Assembly: GCF_900106075.1 (NCBI RefSeq)
Contig: NZ_LT629794.1
Coordinates: forward strand, 1,840,001-1,904,000
DNA length: 64,000 nt
Direction of reading: 5' to 3'
From: Polaribacter sp. Hel1_33_78
GTDB lineage: Bacteria > Bacteroidota > Bacteroidia > Flavobacteriales > Flavobacteriaceae
The notes below the pieces were generated by a model that made no database searches, was not told where the DNA came from, and was given only the letters and a program-made list of their open reading frames with translations. The position numbers and the translations under genes were made by a program. The stretch's first letter is position 1; every line of letters starts with the position of its first letter. This document shows, piece by piece, positions 28,399-35,485 of the stretch.

Positions 28399-28914
28399 TT
28401 AATCATCGGGTAAATCCGGAATTATATCCTTTATAAATTCAAATAAAGGACTATCAATAACTCTCTCTTTATTTACATTCTGTATCAATTCTATTATTTT
28501 TTCTTGACATTCTTCAGCTTCACGATCTCCAATAACTTGCCCTAAAGGAGTATAAATACACATTTTATTTTGACCTACATCAAATCTTTTTTCTCCTTGT
28601 TTCTTGTTTAAAATTATGGTTGAATTAGGGTGAACTGCCTCTCTAATTCCTACTTCATACATTGCGTTTGCATTATCTGTAGTTACGTATGCAATTACCA
28701 AGTCAGCTTGCATTAGTATTGCATACATACTTTTTTCGATTATCCCTGAATCGTCAATTTCATTAGCTCTAATACATTCATATCCTAATTTTTCAGCCGC
28801 GGGTCTTATAATTTTTTGATACGCTTTGTCTAAGTCAAATGTTATGCCAAAATCAGTATGGTTTTTTTTTCCAAAACCCATTATTACAAAACATGTGTTT
28901 TTCTTTAATTTCAT
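28399..28914 (-). CDS. Stand-alone nucleoside-deoxyribosyltransferase/TIR-like domain protein
   Basis: A 171-residue soluble protein. CFVIMGFG at 8-15, then RANEIDDSGII (49-59), a helix, ADLVIAYVTTDNANAMYEVG (70-89) and REA. The D-x-N-x-x-Y-E-x-G arrangement places Glu87 where nucleoside 2-deoxyribosyltransferases have their catalytic Glu, and the same domain appears in front of TPR-S/TRAF-like bacterial conflict proteins, where it is thought to process or bind nucleotides. Here it stands alone without effector or sensor. A nucleotide-related or defence role is inference; metabolic use is equally possible. Confidence 0.75.
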   Translation of the reverse strand: MKLKKNTCFVIMGFGKKNHTDFGITFDLDKAYQKIIRPAAEKLGYECIRANEIDDSGIIEKSMYAILMQADLVIAYVTTDNANAMYEVGIREAVHPNSTIILNKKQGEKRFDVGQNKMCIYTPLGQVIGDREAEECQEKIIELIQNVNKERVIDSPLFEFIKDIIPDLPDD

Positions 28915-29012
28915 TTTAATTAGCTTTTTAATTTAAGTTTCGGATTACCAAAAATGAGTGTAAAAACATTTTAAATACAATGCTTATTTAGCCTGCATAA
29001 CTTTCTGCGATA

Positions 29013-29087
29013 TATTCATAATAGTGAATTATGGCTATCATTTATTATTTCAATAAAACTGTACTATAATGTTCTGCGTTATGTAAC
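29013..29087. repeat. attC-like imperfect palindrome, site A
   Basis: Left arm TATTCATAATAGTGAATTAT continues GGCTATCA; right arm TGTACTATAATGTTCTGC continues GTTATGTAAC. The arms pair except for an asymmetric centre and two extra bases (C and T in GCTATCA) on the left arm. An inner stem TTTATT/AATAAA (29041-29057) closes the hairpin. The same plan, including the two extra bases, recurs at sites B and C. Confidence 0.7.
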
Positions 29088-29462
29088 TTCAGCTTTGCTT
29101 AAAAGCGAAAGTTTATCTACAGTTTCTTAAAAAAATTATTCTCAAAAGTTTCTTCTACAATGTTAATGGAACACTTTTTATGCGACGACATAGGAGGGAA
29201 GCATATTGTGTGTGAAATGAAAAAATAAAACTTATTACATTCTTTTATAGTATTCAATTTGAATATTAGATTATATTCAAAAACACATTAAAGTTAGATC
29301 TAAAAATTCTTCACTAAAAATTTATCTACTTACTAAAATATTTTACGAACGATTTAAATTTTGTTTTAAATAAGTTTTGTATCAACAAACGAATATAATT
29401 CATTTAAAACACATGATAAAAGAATAGTTTACTGTAATAATAATTATATATGAATATATATA

Positions 29463-29470
29463 TAGTTTTG
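29463..29470 (+). promoter_or_regulatory. -7 element TAGTTTTG before homoserine dehydrogenase
   Basis: A TAnnTTTG match 30 bases before the ATG; no clear -33 element. Confidence 0.5.
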
Positions 29471-29500
29471 TCCTATAACAATGAATTTAAATAATTATAA

Positions 29501-30517
29501 ATGATAAAAATAGTATATGTAGGATTTGGAATTGTATCACAAGGATTAGCTGAAATTATTTTAAGAAATAATTCGATAGTACCGCTAGCTAAAAATCTAG
29601 AAATACAAACAGTAGGAATTTTGGATACAATGAAAGGTAGTAAGATCGATGCTAATGGTATAAATATGCAGAATATACTTGCAAATGCTAATAATGGTGA
29701 TTATAGTTTATTAACAGAAAATATACTTGACATTCCTAAAGCAATACAAGAAATTAATGCAGATATCATTATTGAGGCTAGTTTCACAGATATTAATACA
29801 GGACAACCAGCACTATCCCATATAGAAACTGCATTAGATTCTGATAAACATGTTGTTACTAGTAATAAAGGTCCTTTTGCTTTAGGGTATAAACACATCT
29901 TTAATTTGGCTAAACTAAAAGGAAAGACGTTAGCAATTGAAGGAACAGTAATGAGTGGTACACCTATTATAAATGTTTTAAACAATGGTCTTTTAGGTTC
30001 AGATATTACTATTGTAAGTGGTATTATGAACGGAACATCTAATTATATTCTGTCTAAAATGGAATTAGGAATGTCTTATAATGATGCACTTTCACAAGCA
30101 CAAAAACTAGGATATGCAGAGGCAGATCCTACAAGTGATGTTGAAGGTTTAGACACGTTGGCTAAAGTAATGATTTTGGCAAATGTTGTTTTTAATGTGC
30201 AATTAATTCAAGAAGATATTGAAGTGAAGGGAATATCTAAAATTACACTTTCGGATGTAAAAGAAGCATCAGCAAATAATAAGAGATGGAAACTAATTGG
30301 AAGCGTTTGGAAGGATGATAAAGGTAATGTTCATGGTTCAGTTTGCCCTAAATTGATACCAATGAATGATTCATTATATGGTATTTCAGATGCTACTAAT
30401 GCCTTAAAAATCACCTCTAGTATTTTAGGAGATACTACGATAGTTGGAGCAGGAGCAGGAAAAATTGAAACAGGTTTTGCTTTGTATAATGATATCATAT
30501 CAATAGTTAACGGTTAA
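29501..30517 (+). CDS. Homoserine dehydrogenase (no ACT domain)
   Basis: A 338-residue enzyme that interconverts homoserine and aspartate-4-semialdehyde with NAD(P). Rossmann loop VGFGIVSQG (7-15), SNKGPFA with Lys123, GIMNGTSNYIL (174-184), and the substrate/catalytic block GYAEADPTSDVEGLDTLAK with Glu207, Asp218 and Lys222. It lacks both an aspartokinase fusion and the C-terminal ACT domain that gives threonine feedback, so it is unlikely to be the main biosynthetic enzyme. Ten bases before an aldehyde dehydrogenase gene on the same strand. A catabolic role, oxidising homoserine, is inferred from that neighbour. Confidence 0.9.
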   Translation: MIKIVYVGFGIVSQGLAEIILRNNSIVPLAKNLEIQTVGILDTMKGSKIDANGINMQNILANANNGDYSLLTENILDIPKAIQEINADIIIEASFTDINTGQPALSHIETALDSDKHVVTSNKGPFALGYKHIFNLAKLKGKTLAIEGTVMSGTPIINVLNNGLLGSDITIVSGIMNGTSNYILSKMELGMSYNDALSQAQKLGYAEADPTSDVEGLDTLAKVMILANVVFNVQLIQEDIEVKGISKITLSDVKEASANNKRWKLIGSVWKDDKGNVHGSVCPKLIPMNDSLYGISDATNALKITSSILGDTTIVGAGAGKIETGFALYNDIISIVNG

Positions 30518-30527
30518 AACTCAAAAC

Positions 30528-31931
30528 ATGGTGATAGATAAAAAAAACACAATTACTGTACCTGTTTATAATAGTTACACAGGAGATAAAATCGGAACAG
30601 TTCCTCAGTCGACTAAGCAAGATGTAATGAATGCACTTAATTTAGCAAAAATAGGAGAGGCTATTGGTAAAAAAATGTCTCCTTCAAAAAGAATAGCAAT
30701 TCTTAGAAAAGTCGTAACCATAATGGAGCGAGAATTTGATGTATTATCGAATCTTATAGCAACAGAAGGAATAAAAACAATAGTTCAGGCAAGAAAAGAA
30801 GTCAGTAGAGCTCTAAATACTATGCAACTTTCTGCAGAAGAAGCAGGAAGAATAATTGGAGCCACCATTCCTTTTAATGCTGTTCCAGGTTCAGAGGATA
30901 GAATTGGGTACGAAACCAAAGTCCCTATTGGTATTGTTGTTGCCATTACACCTTTTAATGACCCTTTAAACTTGATTTGCCACAAATTGGGACCCGCAAT
31001 TGCTGCAGGAAACCCGGTGATATTAAAACCGAGTGATTATACACCTTTAGTAGCCATTAAGTTTGGAGAAATTCTTTCTGAAGCTGGTTTACCAAAAGAA
31101 ATGTTAAGCATAATTACAGGTTCTCCAGAATATTTTGGAGATGCGCTCATTAGCGATGATAGAATAAGATTGATAAGTTTTACGGGTGGAGTGGAAGCAG
31201 CAAAAATTATCCAGAAAAAAGCAGGTTTAAAGAAAATAGTGATGGAACTTGGTTCTAATTCTCCTGTAATCGTTTTATCTGATGCTGATTTAGAAGACGC
31301 TGTTCAATCTTGTGTTTCAGGCGCATTTTTTGCAAGTGGTCAAAATTGTGTTGGTGTAAAACGAATTTTTGTTGAAGAGGATATTTACGATTCATTTTTA
31401 AATAATTTTTCTCAATTAACTTCTACTTTAAAGATTGGTTCACCATTATCTGAAGATATAGATATTGGACCAATTATAAGTAAAGAATCGATTAATCAAA
31501 TTGATAAATTTATTAACGAAAGTATTGAGCATGGAGCTAAGATAATTAGTGGTGGAAAAACAATTGGAAATTGCTATACACCAACCATATTGGAGGCTGC
31601 CTGCAATAATGATATTGCCAATTACAAAGAAGTTTTTGGGCCTGTGGTAACTATTTCAAAAGTAAAAAACTTAGATCAAGCTATAGAGAACTGTAATAAG
31701 TCTCCTTTTGGATTACATATGGCAATTTTTACGAATGATATCAGTAATGCACATAAAGCAATTAATGAACTAGAGTGTGCTGGTGTAATGATTAACGATT
31801 CTACAGATTATAGAATTGATGCGATGCCTTTTGGTGGCGTTAAAAGTAGCGGAATAGGTAGAGAAGGAGTAAAGTCCGCTATTGAAGCGATGTCTGAAAC
31901 CAAAGTTGTTTGTTTCAAATTAAAAATATAA
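30528..31931 (+). CDS. Aldehyde dehydrogenase (NAD(P)-dependent)
   Basis: A 467-residue ALDH-superfamily enzyme: Asn144 in TPFND, Lys167 in LKPSD, SFTGG, general base Glu240 in ELGSNSP, catalytic Cys274 in GQNCVG, and FGPVV near the C-terminus. It oxidises an aldehyde to the acid. The tight spacing behind homoserine dehydrogenase suggests the aldehyde is aspartate-4-semialdehyde, giving aspartate; the reaction would resemble the last step of ectoine breakdown. The substrate is an inference from context and could be another semialdehyde. Confidence 0.9.
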   Translation: MVIDKKNTITVPVYNSYTGDKIGTVPQSTKQDVMNALNLAKIGEAIGKKMSPSKRIAILRKVVTIMEREFDVLSNLIATEGIKTIVQARKEVSRALNTMQLSAEEAGRIIGATIPFNAVPGSEDRIGYETKVPIGIVVAITPFNDPLNLICHKLGPAIAAGNPVILKPSDYTPLVAIKFGEILSEAGLPKEMLSIITGSPEYFGDALISDDRIRLISFTGGVEAAKIIQKKAGLKKIVMELGSNSPVIVLSDADLEDAVQSCVSGAFFASGQNCVGVKRIFVEEDIYDSFLNNFSQLTSTLKIGSPLSEDIDIGPIISKESINQIDKFINESIEHGAKIISGGKTIGNCYTPTILEAACNNDIANYKEVFGPVVTISKVKNLDQAIENCNKSPFGLHMAIFTNDISNAHKAINELECAGVMINDSTDYRIDAMPFGGVKSSGIGREGVKSAIEAMSETKVVCFKLKI

Positions 31932-31959
31932 ACAAAATTTATTTTTTCAATTAGTAATT

Positions 31960-32007
31960 ATAGAGGAGAAGATCTAATCATTAATTTAATTAGATTTTCA
32001 TCTCTAT
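31960..32007. terminator. Bidirectional hairpin between ALDH and Lrp genes
   Basis: Two 19-base arms (31960-31978 and 31989-32007) pair with two mismatches and one G-T around a ten-base loop. The right arm overlaps the last bases of the convergent Lrp gene. Confidence 0.75.
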
Positions 32008-32501
32008 TCATCTTTTAAATAAATTGGAAACAATGGGTTTTGTGAAAAATCGTAAATCAAAGAGGTTTCTAAACTTTTTACATAATCTTTTGTGACATGA
32101 TCCATTACAAAATCTCTTAAATGATTTTTATCTCTTACTGCAATGTAAAGCAGAAAATCTATTTGCCCCGCTAAATGGTAAATATTCACAACTTCAGGTA
32201 ACAAAGACATTGCGTTTTTAAAATGATCAACTTGATCTTTTGTGTTTTTAGTTAATTTTATAGCAACCATTGCTTCTATATTCGTACCAAGTTTAGAAGA
32301 ATCTACAATAGCATGAAACCCGAAGAATATTTTTTTTCTCTGTAATTTCCGCATCCTTTCAGAACAGGTAGATTCTGCAATACCAACTTCTGCAGCAATT
32401 TGCTTATTAGATAATCTAGCATTCTTCTGTAAGAGTTTAATTATTTGTTCGTCAATTTTGTCTAATTCGTTAGTAGAGTTGTTTTTTCGAATAGTATCCA
32501 T
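32004..32501 (-). CDS. Lrp/AsnC family transcriptional regulator
   Basis: A 165-residue regulator. N-terminal HTH at about 15-65 (LDKIDEQIIKLLQKNARLSNKQIAAEVGIAESTCSERM), then a RAM/ACT-like effector domain (EAMVAIKLTK; GQIDFLLYIAVRDKNHLRDFV). It faces the homoserine/aldehyde dehydrogenase pair tail to tail and is a good candidate to sense an amino acid such as homoserine and control them. A palindrome just upstream of its start (32522-32546) may be its own operator. Confidence 0.9.
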   Translation of the reverse strand: MDTIRKNNSTNELDKIDEQIIKLLQKNARLSNKQIAAEVGIAESTCSERMRKLQRKKIFFGFHAIVDSSKLGTNIEAMVAIKLTKNTKDQVDHFKNAMSLLPEVVNIYHLAGQIDFLLYIAVRDKNHLRDFVMDHVTKDYVKSLETSLIYDFSQNPLFPIYLKDE

Positions 32502-32521
32502 ATTTTTGATATTTTTATTAT

Positions 32522-32546
32522 TTATTACATTGTAAAAGTGTAATAA
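32522..32546. promoter_or_regulatory. Candidate Lrp operator
   Basis: TTATTAC and GTAATAA, perfect inverted arms with an 11-base spacer, 21 bases upstream of the regulator's ATG. The size fits Lrp/AsnC sites, and the position fits autoregulation. Confidence 0.5.
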
Positions 32547-32639
32547 TACAAAATTAAAATAATTATGATTGATAAACCAAAAGTTTAGTTTTATAATATT
32601 ATGTAAAATAGAATCTCGATATTTAACTTGGCCTCATAA

Positions 32640-32804
32640 AATTTTGGTAAAACAATAGGTGAGTGGAGCGTACATATTTTAGGCTATACAAATGCAATTA
32701 TCCTGTGGATGATTGTATTAGGATACAATACTTTACTAAAACCTTGTTTCAAATCGTATTTAACTAAAAATGTACTTTGGGTACATTTTCTTAACGCTAA
32801 ATAG
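32640..32804 (+). pseudogene. Remnant of a membrane-protein C-terminus
   Basis: A start-less frame of 54 codons between two stops reads NFGKTIGEWSVHILGYTNAI, then ILWMIVLGYNTLLKP and KNVLWVHFLNAK. It has a hydrophobic helix and coding-like composition but no usable start, so it looks like the surviving end of a deleted gene. The family is not recognised. Confidence 0.35.
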
Positions 32805-32850
32805 TCTAAAATATAGCGAATGAACCGTTAATTGTTTCCAAAATTATATG

Positions 32851-33430
32851 CAGCCTTGAATTTTTGTTTCTTTTGTTTCAAGACATTATTTTGAAGAATT
32901 GATTGAGAATCAATTTTTAAAATACTTAATAATGAAACATTAAAAAAAGGATTATTTGAAGTTCTAAATATAACAAGTGCATAGAATTTTATTTTTACTC
33001 ACATATTTAATTATTTGCAGAAACTTCAAATGTGTTCGTGAATCTCCTAAAAAGCGATTTCTTAAAATTTATGCTCTTGTGGCAAGCTCACGAGAATCGT
33101 CTAAATTTTTTTATTGTGTACATTTTATCGAATACGCGATTTTTAATAAGAGTAAAAAGGTTAGCTTTTATTTTGGCGTTGGCAAGCGATGGATAATTAC
33201 TCGCGTTATTTCTATTTAATATTTTGGAGCTCGTGAATGCTACGCATTTGAGTTATAAAACAATCGAGCGCTTGGTAGCGGCTATTTTACATAACGGCTA
33301 ATTATAGATACAAATGTTTTATAAACGCTGCGAAGCAAACCGCTTAATAGTTTAATGACCCAAGTAATAAGGTTTCTTTTGAATACTAGATATTCTGGGA
33401 TATTTTACATAATACTACATTATAGCTATC
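32851..33430. repeat. Long dispersed repeat, copy 1
   Basis: Begins with a TTTGTTTCTTTT-containing CTTGA/TCAAG hairpin (32853-32882) and, from about 32975, matches copy 2 (37941-38320) block by block: AAGTGC-TAGAATTTTATTTTT, CTTAAAATTTA-GCTCTTGTGG, GGTTAGCTTTT, GGCAAG, CAATCGAGCGC, TTTTACATAA-GGCTAATTATAG, TTTAATGACCCAAGT and TTCTGGGATATTT. The blocks are separated by diverged sequence. A weak GTG-started reading frame at 32977-33219 lies inside it and is not conserved in copy 2, so it is not coding. Confidence 0.75.
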
Positions 33431-33565
33431 ATTTTTTTTATAAATAAAATGTGTAGGACTAAACATCATAATTTCGCCAGCGCGCCACCATCTGTGTTAT
33501 AAATAGCTTCATCCACAAGATAAACCTATTTATAAAATGTACTATAATGTACTGCATTATGTTAC
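33401..33565. repeat. attC-like nested palindrome, site B
   Basis: Outer arms 33401-33433 (TTTTACATAATACTACATTA, then TAGCTATCATT) and 33534-33565 (AAAATGTACTATAATG, then TACTGCATTATGTTAC) pair with the same asymmetric centre and left-arm extra bases as site A. An inner perfect 10-bp stem TTTATAAATA/TATTTATAAA (33437-33446, 33527-33536) follows. The terminal loop of 80 bases includes a GC-richer GCCAGCGCGCCACC patch. The stretch after it (33566-33722) resembles that after site A. Confidence 0.75.
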
Positions 33566-33818
33566 TTTGCTTTGGTAAAAAGCTTAAAAAAACCAATCTT
33601 CTTTATTTTTTTTCTTCTAAAATCTTTCTTTAAAAATGTAATGGAATACGCTTTTTACGAAACGGAGCTTGTCTTTATCGTAGTCGAAAGGATAGGAGTG
33701 GAGTGAAATGTGTATGGAATGGGATTGTTGTTTAAATATTAATTAATAGCTCCTAATTTTGGAATGTTCTATGAATATTGTATTTTACACCAATAGTATG
33801 ATTATTTAAACGTTTTTT

Positions 33819-34076
33819 ATAGCAACAGTTCGCAAAACGGTAACCTTTACTGAGCAACAAGATAAATGGATAAAAGCTCAAATCGAAGCTGGAGAATATA
33901 CTAATGATAGTGAATATTTACGAAATTTTGTGCGTCAAGACCAAGCAAGTAATGCAAAATATCTCTCTCTTAAGTCTAAAATAATGGAAGGACTTGAAAG
34001 CTGCATTAGTAATCAATCATTACCGGAAATCATGAAAGAAGTAGAAATACGTATGCGCAAAGATGGGCGTTTATAA
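33819..34076 (+). pseudogene. parD-like antitoxin gene with lost start codon
   Basis: Frame open for 85 codons: ATVRKTVTFTEQQDKWIKAQ, then IEAGEYTNDSEYLRNFVRQD and LPEIMKEVEIRMRKDGRL. This is a complete ParD-type antitoxin (ribbon-helix-helix N-terminus, full family length), but the expected ATG is ATA at 33819-33821. It overlaps the toxin remnant by 14 bases in the classic parDE manner. Probably no longer translated efficiently. Confidence 0.8.
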
Positions 34077-34197
34077 ACTCTCCAAAAAAGCCGAAACCGA
34101 TTTGGCTAAAATATATGAATTTGGTATCCATAAATTCGAGCTAACTCAAAAACAAATAATTAAAGTTTTACCTGATTTTAGTTTTGATACAACTTAA
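34063..34197 (+). pseudogene. parE-like toxin gene, truncated after about 30 residues
   Basis: ATG at 34063 gives MGVYKLSKKAETDLAKIYEF, then GIHKFELTQKQ, a good ParE N-terminus, followed by unrelated IIKVLPDFSFDTT and a stop. A normal ParE has about 95-100 residues. The break point near 34150 joins the toxin to the end of a decayed araC-type gene on the other strand, so the toxin is dead. Confidence 0.8.
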
Positions 34198-34408
34198 GCT
34201 TACGGTAATGTGTTGGAGAATATTTAACAATCCGCTCAAATTGAGAAGCAAAATAAGAAGGACTAGAATAGCCCAATCTATAACCAATTTCACTAATAGA
34301 TAGTTTCGTATATTTTAAATACTCTTTTCCTTTCTCTATTCGTTGTGCATGAATAAAGTTAATTGGAGTTGTACCAAAATGTAGTTTAAATTGTCTGAAA
34401 AAAGTAGC
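34178..34408 (-). pseudogene. AraC-family regulator, C-terminal DNA-binding fragment
   Basis: The minus frame ending at TAA 34178-34180 reads SKATFFRQFKLHFGTTPINF, IHAQRIEKGKEYLKY, TKLSISEIGYRLGYSSPSYF and ASQFERIVKYSPTHYRKLK. That is most of an AraC double HTH, with the classic second-HTH pattern intact. The N-terminal sensor domain and first helix are missing; the sequence runs straight into an AhpD-like fragment in another frame. Confidence 0.75.
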
Positions 34409-34542
34409 CTTACTTCAACAGGTACTTTAGAAACCGTATTGGCAAATAAACTATGTGCTCCCATGCAGTAATGATAATTATTTTCTGCGCTTATGGTAAG
34501 AAAAACTACTTCCGCCTCTGCAGGTGTGAAATTCCCCTCCAA
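34409..34542 (-). pseudogene. Carboxymuconolactone decarboxylase/AhpD-like fragment
   Basis: About 45 residues: EGNFTPAEAEVVFLTISAEN, then NYHYCMGAHSLFANTVSKVP. The ENxCxYCxxAH redox motif is recognisable, but its first Cys is Tyr. Both ends of the gene are missing; it is fused out of frame to the araC fragment. A relic of an alkylhydroperoxidase-like gene. Confidence 0.7.
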
Positions 34543-34723
34543 ACGAAACTAATTGTGTAACCATACATTTAAGCATCTAGAAGTGCCGGAAGATTAATAA
34601 TTGGGGATTATTTTATTTTCCTTCCTTGCTTTTAGAAGCAAGACTTTCTGTCGGTTATCAGCTACTTTCAGCCCTATGAGAGGCTCATTTTAAATTTCTT
34701 CATAGTTTAATTGTGTTCTGTAC

Positions 34724-35485
34724 TCATTCAGTAATAGTATCAAGTTTATTGATCCAATAATGAATGATTTTGGCAATATATTTCCAGTTTGGTTCCAGCA
34801 TTAGATCGTGAGCAGCATCAGGAATTATTTCCAGATCTGCGGCATATTTTCTGGCTGTATACTCAAATTCCCGAAGGGTGAACAATTGATCTTTTGAGCC
34901 TCCCATGACCAGCAAATTATGATGAGCTGCTGTACTTTTTTTAATGGCTATTGGAAAGAGCATCTGCAGATAAGCCACAAAAGACTCTGAGCAAAGCATT
35001 GATTTGTAATATGATAAAGCATGCGAATCAATATCAGCTCTAAACATAAATTGTGGGTATGCTTGGGCAAAGCCAAGTAAATCCCGATTCAACAAATACT
35101 TAATTGCGCCCGGCCTAATTTTAATTACCCTAAGGCTGGAGGCTAATGCCCCACTTGGTGGTACAGAAGCCATCAGGATTGCTTTTGTGGGAAGGCGGCA
35201 GTTCTTTAAGTAAAGCTGCACAATAAATCCTCCCATCGAATGACCAACCAAAATTGGCTGGGTATCAAACGTTGAGATGGCGTTTTCAACATCCTTAACA
35301 TAATCACTTAATTTAAGATGATTGTTTGAAGCAGAACGTCCGGCCACTTCATGACCGCTCAGGTTTAATGTATGGCAGTCATAACCTAATGATTCAAAGT
35401 GAGGAATAAAATGCTCATGCCAACACCATGCGCCATGGCATAAGCCATGAATGAACAGGAGGGGAGAAAAGTCGACTCTTTCCAC
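34724..35485 (-). CDS. Alpha/beta hydrolase
   Basis: A 253-residue hydrolase: oxyanion-hole HG in FIHGLCHGAW (11-20), nucleophile Ser83 in GHSMGG, Asp199 in GGSKDQLF and His226 in DAAHDLM, a full catalytic triad. It starts with GTG sharing a base with the monooxygenase stop (TAGTG), so the two are coupled. Likely cleaves an ester, perhaps the product of the monooxygenase. Like its partner it is clearly richer in G+C than the surrounding DNA, pointing to recent transfer. A short CTTGCTT/AAGCAAG hairpin follows at 34625-34642. Confidence 0.9.
   Translation of the reverse strand: MERVDFSPLLFIHGLCHGAWCWHEHFIPHFESLGYDCHTLNLSGHEVAGRSASNNHLKLSDYVKDVENAISTFDTQPILVGHSMGGFIVQLYLKNCRLPTKAILMASVPPSGALASSLRVIKIRPGAIKYLLNRDLLGFAQAYPQFMFRADIDSHALSYYKSMLCSESFVAYLQMLFPIAIKKSTAAHHNLLVMGGSKDQLFTLREFEYTARKYAADLEIIPDAAHDLMLEPNWKYIAKIIHYWINKLDTITE

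Larger units (their letters stand above)
28915..29500. other. Non-coding island spacer containing palindrome site A
   Basis: About 585 bases without a supported gene. It contains site A (29013-29087), then a stretch at about 29090-29222 that is recognisably similar to the 33566-33722 stretch after site B (shared GTTAATGGAACAC/GTAATGGAATACGC followed by TTTTTA and later a TGTGTG/TGTGTATGG patch), and finally the promoter of the homoserine dehydrogenase gene. Confidence 0.6.

Noticed and set aside
32977..33219. An 80-codon GTG-started open frame
   Set aside because: It lies in the long repeat; the matching part of copy 2 has stops in this frame, so the conserved thing is DNA, not protein.
34336..34542. 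A single 68-residue protein
   Set aside because: Its first 43 residues are AhpD-like and the rest is araC sequence in a wrong frame, so it is a chance fusion of two remnants.
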